This document shows, piece after piece, positions 34,925-44,125 of a stretch of 64,000 nucleotides of DNA. How positions within the stretch are numbered: position 1 is the first letter of the stretch; every line of letters starts with the position of its first letter. The DNA comes from Clostridium hydrogeniformans DSM 21757 (GTDB lineage: Bacteria > Bacillota > Clostridia > Clostridiales > Clostridiaceae). The notes beneath the pieces are model-generated. The model did no database searches and had not been told where the DNA came from. It saw only the letters and a program-made list of their open reading frames with translations. The translations under genes and the position numbers were made by a program. The stretch lies in contig NZ_KK366005.1 of NCBI RefSeq assembly GCF_000686705.1, forward strand, positions 1-64,000. The letters run 5' to 3'.

Positions 34925-35623
34925 TTAGTTAATAGAAGTCCTAGGGAGTATAAGCAAAGCTAGTGTAACTTTTATCATATAATATATAGACTTTATAGGT
35001 GTTATTGATGATACTCCTTCAGTCCTATAATTCATGACAACTGGTATTTCTTCTACTTTAAATCCATTTTTAATTAAATAAGCAATGGTTTCTACTTCTG
35101 GATAGTCCTTTGGATAGTAATTAACAAAGCTTTCTATTACCTTACTATTTATAGCCCTATATCCAGATGTGGTGTCATATACCTTTTCATTACAAAGCCT
35201 AGACACAAGACTACTAAAAAACTTTATACCCACACTTCTAAAAAAGCTAGGTTTATATTCACTTATTTCCACAAACCTAGAGCCAATAACCATATCACAT
35301 TTATTCTTCTTAATAGGATCTATAATTCTCCTTAGGTCAGCTGCTCTATGCTGTCCATCTCCATCAAACTGAATGGCTATATCATAGTTATTATAATAAG
35401 CATATAAATATCCAGTTTGAACCGCTCCTCCTATACCAAGGTTTATAGGAAGATTTATAACTTTTGCTCCTGCTCTTTCAGCTTCCTGCTTAGTATTATC
35501 TAATGAACCATCATTAACTACTAATACATTAAGTCCATGTATTTTTTCTCTTAATATAGATGTAACCACATTATAAATTGCTTTTCCTTCATTGTATGCA
35601 GGCACTATAACTAAGATTTTCAA
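34925..35623 (-). CDS. GT2 family glycosyltransferase, DPM1-like
   Basis: A 232-residue family 2 glycosyltransferase resembling polyprenyl-phosphate mannose/glucose synthases. Seen: IVPAYNEGKAIYNVV, VVNDGSLDNT, the LPINLGIGGAVQTGYLYA block, the metal-binding FDGDGQH, GSRF, and DTTSGYRAIN. The C-terminus has a hydrophobic stretch (YYMIKVTLALLIL) that may contact the membrane. It would charge undecaprenyl phosphate with a sugar that the downstream carrier and GT-C enzyme then use. TTG start, GGAGG eight bases upstream. First gene of the operon. Confidence 0.88.
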   Translation of the reverse strand: MKILVIVPAYNEGKAIYNVVTSILREKIHGLNVLVVNDGSLDNTKQEAERAGAKVINLPINLGIGGAVQTGYLYAYYNNYDIAIQFDGDGQHRAADLRRIIDPIKKNKCDMVIGSRFVEISEYKPSFFRSVGIKFFSSLVSRLCNEKVYDTTSGYRAINSKVIESFVNYYPKDYPEVETIAYLIKNGFKVEEIPVVMNYRTEGVSSITPIKSIYYMIKVTLALLILPRTSIN

Positions 35624-35920
35624 TTGTCTCCCCTCCTTTTATACTCCACATTAATTTATTTAAATATATACCTCTAATGTTACTAAATAGATATTAAGAA
35701 GCTTCCTATATATTTATTAGTATTCTCTTATATATCCCTTAAATATTTATTAATTAATTTTTCCATATTACACATTTCTATTCTTCTATAAACTTACTTA
35801 TCTTCCTTATTTCTATAAATATTTTTAACAACTATGTAACACACCATCCGTAATGCAGTTGTATAATATTGGTATCAACTCAATACTTAATCATATTTTC
35901 ATTATTATTAGGAGGTTTCA

Positions 35921-36412
35921 ATGAAAAAGTTTATACAACTCCTTACAATATTACTCATCTTACTGTTCCCTATTACTTCACTATTAGCTTATGTTAATAA
36001 AGAAAAGACCTTTGGTCATAATCCTCCATCTCTAATTCTTACCTATAATTCACAAAATATTCCTTATAAATTAGGAAGTTATGTGTGGAATAATAGTGAA
36101 AATCAAGAAAATACTAATGAAGCTTATTTTTCACCTACCTATATCCTTGAACATACTCCCTCTTTTGTACTAAGTGGAGACTCCATTGATTTCGTCTTAC
36201 AAGACTTTGAAAGATATCATACTTCATTAACCTGTAAATCTATAACCCCTTTAGAGGGTATCACTCTTAAAAATTATAACTACACCCCTGTAGAGATTAA
36301 AAATAGCTCAATCATAGCCCCCAAAGCTACTGGAATATATGTATTAGAGCTTATTCTTAATATATATGAAAATCATAGTGATACCTATGTATTTAAGATT
36401 GGGGTTAAATAA
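35921..36412 (+). CDS. Secreted hypothetical protein
   Basis: A 163-residue protein with a clear signal peptide (MKKFIQLLTILLILLFPITSLLA, cleavage near residue 23) and a beta-rich mature part with one tyrosine/asparagine-rich region and a C-terminal TGIYVLELILNIYE. No family is recognised; a small extracellular beta-sandwich is likely. AGGAGG lies well placed before the ATG, and a strong terminator follows. Single-gene unit divergent from the glycosyltransferase operon. Confidence 0.7.
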   Translation: MKKFIQLLTILLILLFPITSLLAYVNKEKTFGHNPPSLILTYNSQNIPYKLGSYVWNNSENQENTNEAYFSPTYILEHTPSFVLSGDSIDFVLQDFERYHTSLTCKSITPLEGITLKNYNYTPVEIKNSSIIAPKATGIYVLELILNIYENHSDTYVFKIGVK

Positions 36413-36431
36413 GTAACTATATACCTAATAT

Positions 36432-36468
36432 AAAAAAATAGACTCGCCTTTTAGGCAAGTCTATTTTT
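36432..36468. terminator. Bidirectional terminator
   Basis: AAAATAGACTcGCC and GGCaAGTCTATTTT pair around TTTTA between the secreted protein gene and the convergent natB; T/A tracts on both sides. Confidence 0.88.
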
Positions 36469-36570
36469 ATATTTTAAAATTATAATTTTTCTGCTAATAG
36501 CCATTTACTCAAGTAGCCACTATTTTATAACTTATATAAACCTAATTTATTGATTTTACGCGTCTATTAG

Positions 36571-37749
36571 TTAAGTTCTAAAGATAACCTCTTCTTTAGA
36601 GAACATATACTTAGCTATAAATAAACATACTCCTGTATATAAAATATGCCATGCTACAACTATTCCTATATGCTTCATATCATATATTCCAACTATAGCC
36701 TCCTTCATTAAGGCTACTGCATTTACAACTGGTATGTTAAAGTAAATAAACTTTATACTCTTTGCATCCATCATCATTGGAAAATAAGAAAGTATCATAA
36801 CTGGCATTAAAAGTCCACTTAAGTAAGAGTTAGATTCTTTCATAGACCTAGCATATATACTTATTGCCATCTGAAGAGAACATATTGATACAAGAACAAA
36901 TAAACTAACTCCTCCTATTATTAAAAGAGTCTCTGGAGTTAATGCTATCCCTTCCTTAAGCCCATAAATCTTTTGGAAGGACATAACCATTGCTGTCATA
37001 CTAGTTATAAGGGTAATTGCAGCTATCACACATAAAGCTAATACTTTTCCCCAAAGTATAGACATTCTATTAGCTGAAGTTGATAATAAAGGTTCAAGAG
37101 TTCCCCTCTCTTTCTCTCCTGCTCCAAGGTCTGCTGATATTGCCATGGTTGCACTTATCATAAGTATAACTATAAATGAAGGAATCATTCCAATAAGCAT
37201 ACCTCCCATTGCATTATCCTTTTCACTACTTTCTGGTTTATCTAGTGATGAGGTTGACACTACAAAGGGATTCATAATTTCTTTTGAAACTCCTCTTTTA
37301 TCTATTCTTTCTGTCACTATAGCCTTATAATATTCATCAAACATGGATTTAATTGATGAAGTTGCCATGATTGATTTATTGGAATCATTATCTACAATAA
37401 TTTTTATATCTGCTGGTTTCTCATTATCTAGCTTTTCCTGAAAATCATCAGGAATCTCAACTATAGCCGAAATATCTCCTTTTTTAAGCTTCTCTTTTAA
37501 ATCGTCCCCCTCATAAACAGTAATTTGAGGCTGACTCTTAAGTAGTGATGCTGCTGAATTATTCTTACTTACAATACCTATATTAATTCCCTTCTCAACA
37601 TCTTTTATGGAATCTTGAGTAAAGTAATTTATAACACCAAATAAAACTGGATATAATATCATAGGAACAATTATAGTCATTATAATTGTCTTCTTGTCTC
37701 TAAAAATATCCATTATCTCTTTCTTAAAAATACTTAGTACTTCCTTCAT
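36571..37749 (-). CDS. natB: ABC-2 type permease, NatB-like sodium exporter subunit
   Basis: A 392-residue permease with one N-terminal helix (TIIMTIIVPMILYPVLFGVI), a ~150-residue extracytoplasmic domain (about 45-180) and five to six C-terminal helices, the NatB architecture. GAGEKERGTLEPLLSTSANR is the conserved coupling segment that meets the ATPase. With NatA it forms an ABC exporter thought to expel Na+. I prefer ATG 37749, seven bases after GGGGGTG; the GTG at 37758 is part of that ribosome site. The start lies close to or overlaps the end of natA, so translation is coupled. Confidence 0.85.
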   Translation of the reverse strand: MKEVLSIFKKEIMDIFRDKKTIIMTIIVPMILYPVLFGVINYFTQDSIKDVEKGINIGIVSKNNSAASLLKSQPQITVYEGDDLKEKLKKGDISAIVEIPDDFQEKLDNEKPADIKIIVDNDSNKSIMATSSIKSMFDEYYKAIVTERIDKRGVSKEIMNPFVVSTSSLDKPESSEKDNAMGGMLIGMIPSFIVILMISATMAISADLGAGEKERGTLEPLLSTSANRMSILWGKVLALCVIAAITLITSMTAMVMSFQKIYGLKEGIALTPETLLIIGGVSLFVLVSICSLQMAISIYARSMKESNSYLSGLLMPVMILSYFPMMMDAKSIKFIYFNIPVVNAVALMKEAIVGIYDMKHIGIVVAWHILYTGVCLFIAKYMFSKEEVIFRT

Positions 37750-37750
37750 T

Positions 37751-38476
37751 CTATTCACCCCCTATTAGCTTAACAAAGACTTCTTCAAGATCTTCATTAT
37801 TGTATTTATTCTTAAGGTCTTCTACTGTACCTTCTTCTACAATCTTACCTTTATTTATAATAACAACCCTATCGCAAAGCTTCTCAACTTCCTTCATAGA
37901 ATGGCTTGATAAAAGTACTGTCTTACCTTCTTCTTTACATTTTAATATAAAGTCATGAATTACTCTTGTTGCACTAACATCAAGACCTGTAGTTGGTTCA
38001 TCAAAAAGCATAACTGAAGGACTATGAACTATGCTTCTTGCAATAGATACCTTCTGCTTCATACCTCTTGAAAAACTTCCTACTCTCTTTTTATCTATAT
38101 ATTCTTCCATTTTAAGACTTTTAGCTAAGGAATCTATATTTTTATTTATGGACTCCTTGTCCATTCCATATAATTCCCCAAAATAAGATATATTTTCTCT
38201 AGCAGATAATCTTTCGTAAAGACCTACATCGCCTCCAAAAAGTATCCCTATTTCTTTTCTTACTCCTTTTCCATCCTCTATGATATCATGACCATTTACC
38301 TTAGCTGTTCCTTCTGTAGGATTCAGCATGGTAGATATCATTCTCATAGTAGTTGTTTTTCCTGCTCCATTTTCCCCAAGAAGACCAACAACCTCCCCAT
38401 CATTAACTGTAAAGCTAATCTTATCTACAGCTCTTGTCTTCTTAAATTCCTTAGACAACCCAACAACTTGAAGCAT
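37751..38476 (-). CDS. natA: ABC transporter ATP-binding protein, NatA-like
   Basis: A 241-residue ABC ATPase: Walker A GENGAGKTTT (about 35-44), the Q-loop region, signature FSRGMKQKVS (about 133-142), Walker B SVMLFDEPTTGLD, and the H-loop SSHSMKEVEKLCDR. The sequence closely follows NatA subunits. It pairs with the adjacent permease. GGAGG well placed before the ATG. The 386 bp upstream hold a 36 bp perfect palindrome and a separate small-RNA unit. Confidence 0.9.
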   Translation of the reverse strand: MLQVVGLSKEFKKTRAVDKISFTVNDGEVVGLLGENGAGKTTTMRMISTMLNPTEGTAKVNGHDIIEDGKGVRKEIGILFGGDVGLYERLSARENISYFGELYGMDKESINKNIDSLAKSLKMEEYIDKKRVGSFSRGMKQKVSIARSIVHSPSVMLFDEPTTGLDVSATRVIHDFILKCKEEGKTVLLSSHSMKEVEKLCDRVVIINKGKIVEEGTVEDLKNKYNNEDLEEVFVKLIGGE

Positions 38477-38628
38477 TTTCTCTCCTCCTTTTATCTTAAA
38501 AACTTTATATTTTTTATATATTTTTTTATAATAATCATACTTATCATTATAATTATCACATATTTACAAAAACTTTTCTTACTCTTTTAATATCTATATA
38601 AACTTTTAAAAAATTTATATATTTTTGC

Positions 38629-38664
38629 TTTTTCTTGAATAAATATATATTTATTCAAGAAAAA
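38629..38664. repeat. Perfect 36 bp palindrome
   Basis: TTTTTCTTGAATAAATAT (38629-38646) is followed immediately by its exact reverse complement (to 38664). Because A-runs, not T-runs, follow the stem on both strands it is not an intrinsic terminator. It lies about 150 bp upstream of natA and 50 bp upstream of the small-RNA promoter, so a regulator-binding site or cruciform is plausible. Confidence 0.8.
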
Positions 38665-38713
38665 TCGGTTAAGTATGACATTTTAAGGACAATTCTTGCA
38701 ATCTATATTTAAT

Positions 38714-38742
38714 TTGTATATATTTTCTTATAGAATTAATAT
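38714..38742 (+). promoter_or_regulatory. Promoter of small RNA unit
   Basis: -35 TTGTAT (38714-38719), 17 bp spacer, -10 TAATAT (38737-38742) on the plus strand, directed toward a terminator 110 bp away with no reading frame between. Confidence 0.6.
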
Positions 38743-38748
38743 GAATAC

Positions 38749-38858
38749 AGAATAGTAATACAAATTTGTTCCTTAAAAATAGAGAAAGGTACTTGAAATA
38801 AAGTACATAACAATCACTCTTCCTAATCCTCTGATTAAAAAGTCAGGGGATTTTTTTT
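38749..38858 (+). ncRNA. Candidate ~110 nt small RNA
   Basis: Between a -10 TAATAT and the terminator CCTCTGA-TTAAAAA-GTCAGGGG with T8 (38827-38858) lies a gene-free stretch. It contains a GTACTT...AAAGTAC hairpin (about 38790-38806) and a single-stranded pyrimidine-rich AATCACTCTTCCTAATCCTC that could pair with AGGAG ribosome sites. The T-tract is on the plus strand only, so the terminator does not serve the convergent CPBP gene. No ribosome site plus start codon is present. Confidence 0.55.
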
Positions 38859-38862
38859 ACTT

Positions 38863-39765
38863 TTAAGAAGCTAGATTTACTGATAAAATAATTAATAAAC
38901 TCACAATAGAAAATAATATTATAGTTAAAATTAATGGTAAATTAAATATCCTTTCATCACTTCTACTTATGGTATATCTAAAATACTCAAAATTATTTAT
39001 TTTTATAAGCTTTTTTATTATCTTATATATTATAAATCCACAGATTAAAAGCACTCCTGCATATATTAAAAAGCCACTAAAAGATGTGATTAAAGCTGTT
39101 TTAGTCTCTTCATTAACTGGTTCTAAAACCTCCTTACTTCTACTAAAGTATTCTGAAAATACTGCTATTCCATTATTAATTCCATGAATAATCATAGAAG
39201 AAAAAATAGACCCCGTTATATAAACCACATAAGTAAGTACTACACCAGTAAAAAATGTATGAAAAAATTGAAAACTATTCATATGAAGCATACCAAATAT
39301 CAGTCCATTCATAATAGCAACTATATGTATGGACTTCTTTCTATATCCATCTAATACTATCCCCCTCATTATAACTTCTTCACATATTATAGGGGTTAAT
39401 ACTGTAAGAAATAGATTTTCTAAAAGACTTGGATTAGAAGCAAGACTCTCTACTATAACATTAGGTAGCTTGTCTCCAAACAAAGCTGTATAAATATATA
39501 TAATAGTTCCCTTGAAAGGAAATAAAAAAATATATAGCATTATTAAATAAGGTATATTTTTAAGCTTTAATGGTTTTATGTTTAGAGTTTCTATTATATT
39601 TTTCTTATTTATAAATAGATAGATTGCTGACGGTAATAAAAAACATATATATTGGTAAAATCCCTCTCCTAATTTAAGGGGTAGTATTTGATATATTATA
39701 CTAGTAACTATAGTTAATAAGATAAATAAATTAACTTTATAAATACTTCTTTCTTTTTCTATCAT
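38863..39765 (-). CDS. CPBP family intramembrane metalloprotease
   Basis: A 300-residue membrane protein with eight or so helices. The CPBP/Abi (Rce1-like) motifs are present: EEVIMRG (Glu129, Glu130, Arg134), FGMLHMN with the first conserved His, and IIHGINNG with the second. Members process prenylated or small peptides, or act in self-immunity to bacteriocins; the substrate here is unknown. The C-terminal ~70 residues after the catalytic core contain two more helices. Well-placed GGAG site. Own transcription unit. Confidence 0.88.
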   Translation of the reverse strand: MIEKERSIYKVNLFILLTIVTSIIYQILPLKLGEGFYQYICFLLPSAIYLFINKKNIIETLNIKPLKLKNIPYLIMLYIFLFPFKGTIIYIYTALFGDKLPNVIVESLASNPSLLENLFLTVLTPIICEEVIMRGIVLDGYRKKSIHIVAIMNGLIFGMLHMNSFQFFHTFFTGVVLTYVVYITGSIFSSMIIHGINNGIAVFSEYFSRSKEVLEPVNEETKTALITSFSGFLIYAGVLLICGFIIYKIIKKLIKINNFEYFRYTISRSDERIFNLPLILTIILFSIVSLLIILSVNLAS

Positions 39766-39986
39766 TTTTAACTCCTTTTATATGAATACTCTATATCTAA
39801 AAATTTCCCCTTTGGTTTTCTCTTCTCTAAAACATATAGGTATATATTCGTAAGCTTTGGTGTTATAATTTAATTTCTGAATCCTAATATTTTTTGAAAA
39901 TTTCCTATTAGTATTTCTGCAATTCAATTTTACCATCTCACAGGATATATAACCATATTTTTACTAATAATTTAATATAAAAATAA

Positions 39987-40014
39987 GAATCACAGATATT
40001 TAAAACTGTGATTC
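39987..40014 (-). terminator. Terminator of the adenosyltransferase gene
   Basis: GAATCACAG and CTGTGATTC pair perfectly around a 10 nt loop; TTATTTTTA follows on the minus strand. Confidence 0.85.
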
Positions 40015-40028
40015 CCTAAATAAAACTA

Positions 40029-40595
40029 TTATACCCATTGCTTCATTATGGTTTCTTCCTTATTTAATTTAAAATTAATAAAACGTGATAACACAAATAA
40101 ATAATCTGATAATCTATTAATATATAAATAGCTTTGAGGATAGGAATCAAAGTTTCCTTCCTTTAGATATTTAACAAAAACTCTTTCTGCTCTTCTTGTA
40201 GTACTACGGCATACTTGAGCATAAGTTCCCTCTAAAGAACCACTATATAGTATAAAATGTCTTTGTGGCGGTGTTTTCTCTAACATTAAATCTATTTCAT
40301 TCTCAAGTTCCTTAACATGGCTTTCCTTTATTTTATATTGACTAAAATTATAAGATATTTCTACTCCCATGTTATACAAAGCATTTTCTATATGAACTAT
40401 AAAATCCATTACATTTTTCTTTTCTGTATAATTTAAATTAGTATTATTTTGAAGTAAGGCATTTAAGTATCCTAATTGTGCATTTACCTCATCTATATCT
40501 CCTTGAAGTTCTAAGAATGTACTATCCTTAGCTATTCTTTCACCAAGAAGATTTCCCGTTGTTCCTTTATCACCAGTTTTAGTATAAACCTTCAT
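40029..40595 (-). CDS. ATP:cob(I)alamin adenosyltransferase, PduO type
   Basis: A 188-residue helical-bundle enzyme that adenosylates cob(I)alamin to coenzyme B12. Signature elements: MKVYTKTGDKGTTGN (ATP-binding N-terminus), the GDIDEVNAQLG helix, CRSTTRRAER with the catalytic arginines, and YINRLSDYLFVLSR. ATG with GAGGG upstream. Isolated from other cobalamin genes in this window. It is the PduO rather than CobA or EutT type. Confidence 0.95.
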   Translation of the reverse strand: MKVYTKTGDKGTTGNLLGERIAKDSTFLELQGDIDEVNAQLGYLNALLQNNTNLNYTEKKNVMDFIVHIENALYNMGVEISYNFSQYKIKESHVKELENEIDLMLEKTPPQRHFILYSGSLEGTYAQVCRSTTRRAERVFVKYLKEGNFDSYPQSYLYINRLSDYLFVLSRFINFKLNKEETIMKQWV

Positions 40596-40916
40596 TAATA
40601 AATCCCTCTTTTCTAACTTTAAGAATATAGTGTATATTTACCTTAAGAATAATTATATTCTTTAATTAGTTTTATCCTCAGACTTTATAATCTTAATGTA
40701 TTATCTGAATTAAAGTTTTAAATCCTAAAATTTTCTAGTTACTATTAAACCAAAATACCACCTAAAGTAAGCTTTACTTTATATAGTAATATACAAATAA
40801 TCCCTAGATATTTTACTACCTTCTATGGATATATTGATATTTTATAATACTCTAATAGTAATAACACTCTTTTTTAAATAATAGCATTTATTATTTATTT
40901 TGTAAACATGAAGCTC

Positions 40917-41591
40917 TTAGTATTCTAAATAACCTTTAAGCTTAGATAAGTCCTTTATGATAAACCTCTTATCCTGAGTATTATCCACTATCCCCTCTTC
41001 TTTGAGCTCTTTTATAATCCTTGTTATAGTTATTCTAGAAGCTCCCACTAAAGTTGCTAATTCTTGATGGGTTAATTTTATATCTATAACCACACCATTA
41101 TTAGTTTCTATACCTTCTTGAATTACTAATCTATATAATGTATTACACACCTTTTCCTTGGAAGAGGTAAATAATATATCATGCATTTGACTTACAGATA
41201 TTCTATACTTTCTAGTTAAACTATGTATAAAGAATCCATATGCATTAGTATTATTCTCTAAAAATCTATCTAATAAGTTTTTTTCAATTATAGAAACCTT
41301 AGAATCACAACATGCCTTTATCATAACAGGCATACCGCCTCCAACAAAATATTCTCCTTCACCACATATTTCTCCTGGAGATAAAAAAAACATGAGTTTC
41401 TCATCTCCTTTAGAGTGATACAGAATTTGTTTAAGCTTACCCTTTGTTACGATTCCTAGTGACTTGTTTTCCGCTACATTAAGGATTTCATTCTTTTTAA
41501 TCTCTTTTTCCTTACCTAAAGGTGCTAAGTCTTTCAGAAAAAACTCCCTCATAGCTTTTTGTTTTTTTCTATCGAATATTTGTTCATACAT
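40917..41591 (-). CDS. Crp/Fnr family transcriptional regulator
   Basis: A 224-residue regulator with a cyclic-nucleotide-binding-like beta domain (about 20-125, including FFLSPGEICGEGEYF), a dimerisation helix (about 128-150) and a winged helix. The HTH is LTHQELATLVGASRITITRIIKELKEEG (about 175-202, split for reading: LTHQELATLVGAS then RITITRIIKEL). Only two adjacent cysteines are seen (KACCDS), not the Fnr iron-sulfur set, so redox sensing by a cluster is unlikely. The ligand is unknown. It is flanked by gene-free stretches of 320 bp (40596-40916, where I see nothing definite) and 234 bp; targets cannot be read. Confidence 0.88.
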   Translation of the reverse strand: MYEQIFDRKKQKAMREFFLKDLAPLGKEKEIKKNEILNVAENKSLGIVTKGKLKQILYHSKGDEKLMFFLSPGEICGEGEYFVGGGMPVMIKACCDSKVSIIEKNLLDRFLENNTNAYGFFIHSLTRKYRISVSQMHDILFTSSKEKVCNTLYRLVIQEGIETNNGVVIDIKLTHQELATLVGASRITITRIIKELKEEGIVDNTQDKRFIIKDLSKLKGYLEY

Positions 41592-41788
41592 ACAATATTA
41601 CCTCATAACTCTATGAATGGATATATTATTTCTATATTAAAATCTTATAGTAATATATTATATTATATTAAGATTTCACAGTAAAATAAGCTTCTATTAA
41701 TATTCCCTTATATCATAGAATTATATATAGGATTAATTAAAATGCTCTAAATTTTATAATATATTGAAGTTTTTAATTTTACTAATAT

Positions 41789-41825
41789 AAAAAGCTCTAG
41801 AAACCTATGCTTCTAGAGCTTTTTA
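41789..41825 (-). terminator. Terminator of the pcp-GGCT operon
   Basis: AAAAGCTCTAGAA and TTCTAGAGCTTTT pair over 13 bp with T-rich flanks, just past the last stop codon of the operon. Confidence 0.88.
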
Positions 41826-42257
41826 TTACTTGTTTTCTTCAAGCATAAACTTCTTCCAATCTCCATGTGGAATATATACTGAATGTTTTTCAAATTCTTC
41901 TTTATCATTCATATTATATAAGTAAGAAAAAGCCTTAACCTTCTCTCCCTTATTATTATCTATTATTTCTATATCTAATAACTCTCTATTATATTCATTA
42001 TCTTTATTTCCTTCTGATATGTAACCTTCCATATCATCTAAGGCTTTAAGATTTTTATCCCAATTTTTTACTTCAATTACTTCTCCAATTATTTCTTCAT
42101 CTCCATTTAGTACTGCTGGGTATCCTTTGTTTGGCATATGATAAAGAGTTCCCTTTATCTTTCCTAGTTTTCTTGATATGATTTCATCTTTTAAATACTT
42201 ATCAAAGTTAAAGAATCCATCTCTTAAGCTTCCGTAAACAAATAAATATTTTTTCAT
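41826..42257 (-). CDS. Gamma-glutamylcyclotransferase family protein (AIG2-like)
   Basis: A 143-residue beta-barrel enzyme of the GGCT/AIG2 family, which releases 5-oxoproline from gamma-glutamyl amino acids or amines. The N-terminal substrate loop VYGSLRDGFFN and the acidic catalytic region ALDDMEGYI are visible. Its ATG at 42257 shares its A with the TAA stop of pcp (TAATG), giving tight translational coupling; the upstream TTG at 42263 lies inside pcp and is less likely. It belongs to the DUF969-DUF979-pcp-GGCT operon, where both enzymes deal with 5-oxoproline chemistry. Confidence 0.82.
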   Translation of the reverse strand: MKKYLFVYGSLRDGFFNFDKYLKDEIISRKLGKIKGTLYHMPNKGYPAVLNGDEEIIGEVIEVKNWDKNLKALDDMEGYISEGNKDNEYNRELLDIEIIDNNKGEKVKAFSYLYNMNDKEEFEKHSVYIPHGDWKKFMLEENK

Positions 42258-42901
42258 TAGCAAATAGTTCCGCCTACAGCCTTAATATCAGAATCATTTT
42301 CCACAGCAGCTTTAATAGCACACTCTAATCCTTTAGTTAAGTTTTCAAGAGACATTGAAGGAGCATTCTTTTTATCAACTACTTGGCTTGGGATAAATGG
42401 TACGTGGATAAATCCACCTTTTACATTGTTAAATTTCTTATCTATCATGTAAAGAAGTCCATACATTATGTGGTTACATACAAAAGTTCCTGCTGTATTA
42501 GATACTGAAGCTGGTATACCACCTTCTTGTATTTCTTTAACCATAGCTTTTATTGGTAAATTTGAAAAATATGCATTTTCTCCATCTTCAAATATTGGAA
42601 GATCTAAAGGTTGGTTCCCTTCATTATCTTTTATTCTAGCGTCATCCATGTTTATAGCAACTCTTTCTGGAGTTATATCAAATCTTCCACCAGCTTGACC
42701 TATACAGATAACTATATCTGGGTTGTGCTCAATTATTGATTTCTCTAATTCTTCTAAGGATTTTCTAAAAACTGTTGGTATTTCTACCTTTATAACCTTA
42801 GCACCTGCTATCTCGTCTTTTAGATTCTTAACTGCTTCTAAAGCTGGATTTATTGCTTCTCCTCCAAATGGATCAAATCCAGTTATTAAAACTTTTTTCA
42901 T
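42257..42901 (-). CDS. pcp: Pyrrolidone-carboxylate peptidase (pyroglutamyl peptidase I)
   Basis: A 214-residue C15 cysteine peptidase that removes N-terminal pyroglutamate from peptides. Catalytic triad regions are visible: the Glu in the [11 protein letters not shown]-preceding ITPERVA block, Cys in [14 protein letters not shown], and His in [10 protein letters not shown]. The N-terminal [17 protein letters not shown] is diagnostic. I choose ATG 42901, seven bases after GGGGG. It sits in an operon behind two membrane proteins and overlaps the GGCT gene. Confidence 0.96.
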   Translation of the reverse strand: MKKVLITGFDPFGGEAINPALEAVKNLKDEIAGAKVIKVEIPTVFRKSLEELEKSIIEHNPDIVICIGQAGGRFDITPERVAINMDDARIKDNEGNQPLDLPIFEDGENAYFSNLPIKAMVKEIQEGGIPASVSNTAGTFVCNHIMYGLLYMIDKKFNNVKGGFIHVPFIPSQVVDKKNAPSMSLENLTKGLECAIKAAVENDSDIKAVGGTIC

Positions 42902-42929
42902 ATAATTACCCCCATTCAAAATGTGTAGT

Positions 42930-42959
42930 AAGAGGTAGTACTTTTAAACACTACCTCTT
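42930..42959. terminator. Hairpin between DUF979 gene and pcp
   Basis: AAGAGGTAGT and ACTACCTCTT pair perfectly around 10 nt. T-rich sequence follows only on the plus strand, so on the operon strand it is more likely an mRNA processing or stability element than a full terminator. Confidence 0.5.
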
Positions 42960-43183
42960 TTATATTTTTACATAATTAAATGTGTTTTATAACAATTTAA
43001 TTATGTATCTATTACATTATTATTCCTATTATATTTAAAATAAAATTTTTAATCCTAGTAAATACCCTAAGCTTTACTCTAGTTAACCCTTAGAATAGTT
43101 ATATCTTAGAACTATTTTTTAATAAATATAACTTAACTCTAAACATAAGTTTAATATTACTTCATATTTTAAAATCTATTAGA

Positions 43184-44113
43184 TTAAAATGCAAAGAAGT
43201 ACATAATAAGTATGTGTATTATAAGTAATGTTATTGCAACTGGTGCTTGAGCCTTTATAACACCATTTTTATCCTTCATTTCAAGAAGGGCTGCTGGTAC
43301 TACGTTAAAGTTAGCCGCCATTGGTGTTAAAAGTGTTCCACAATATCCAGCTGTTAATGCTAAAGCTCCAGCAATTACTGGATTAGCTCCTTGAGCAAAT
43401 ACAAAAGGTATTCCTATTCCTGCTGTTATAACTGCAAATGCAGCATAGGCATTTCCCATGATCATTGTAAATACTGCCATACCTACACAATAAGCTATTA
43501 CTCCAAGTAATATATTACCTTCTGGTATTACAGAAGAGATTCCAGAAGAGATTACCTCTCCAACTCCTGCTGCAGTAAATACTGTACCAAGTGCTCCTAA
43601 AAGTTGTGGTAATATACTAGACGGTCCAACTTGTTGAATCATTCTATTACTATCAACTCCAACATATTTAACAGGAGCTTTTGTTATTATAAAGGTTAAT
43701 ATAAGTCCACCTAGTGCAGATATACCTATAGCAACCTGACCTCCAAGCTTAGTATATTGAGCTATTCCAAAAGCTAAAATTGCAAGTGTTACTGAAGGTA
43801 CAAATATTTTCCCTCCAATTTTTTTAGCTTTTTCTTTTCTAAATTCATCTGATGGTTGAGATAATGTTCCCATTTTAACCTGTTTAGTTACAGTTAATAC
43901 TCCTAAAACAAGTATTAGGGCTCCTACATACGTAGGTGGAATATATTTACCAAAAATAAATATAGCACCTAGTATAATCCAAAATAATGCTGTTCCTATT
44001 TTAGCTGTATGTTTATCATCCTTTATTACAAATAAAGCTGTTAAAACCATTAATATTCCAGTTAAAACATAAAAGCTTTCTAAAAGAAAAGCTGATAATG
44101 CTTTTACATCCAT
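43184..44113 (-). CDS. DUF979 family membrane protein
   Basis: A 309-residue polytopic protein with about nine helices, recognised as DUF979 from its N-terminal FYVLTGILMVLTALFVIKDD, AYCVGMAVFTMIMGNAYAAF and ANPVIAGALALTAGYCGTLLTPMAANFN. It begins 12 bp after its DUF969 partner and precedes pcp. The DUF969-DUF979-pcp arrangement is recurrent in Firmicutes, and the pair is commonly suspected to be a two-part transporter for pyroglutamate or pyroglutamyl peptides. That substrate is inferred from context only. Confidence 0.85.
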   Translation of the reverse strand: MDVKALSAFLLESFYVLTGILMVLTALFVIKDDKHTAKIGTALFWIILGAIFIFGKYIPPTYVGALILVLGVLTVTKQVKMGTLSQPSDEFRKEKAKKIGGKIFVPSVTLAILAFGIAQYTKLGGQVAIGISALGGLILTFIITKAPVKYVGVDSNRMIQQVGPSSILPQLLGALGTVFTAAGVGEVISSGISSVIPEGNILLGVIAYCVGMAVFTMIMGNAYAAFAVITAGIGIPFVFAQGANPVIAGALALTAGYCGTLLTPMAANFNVVPAALLEMKDKNGVIKAQAPVAITLLIIHILIMYFFAF

Positions 44114-44125
44114 GAATACCCCTCC

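Noticed and set aside
38629-38664. Intrinsic terminator
   Set aside because: The stem is followed by A-runs on both strands, not U-tracts.
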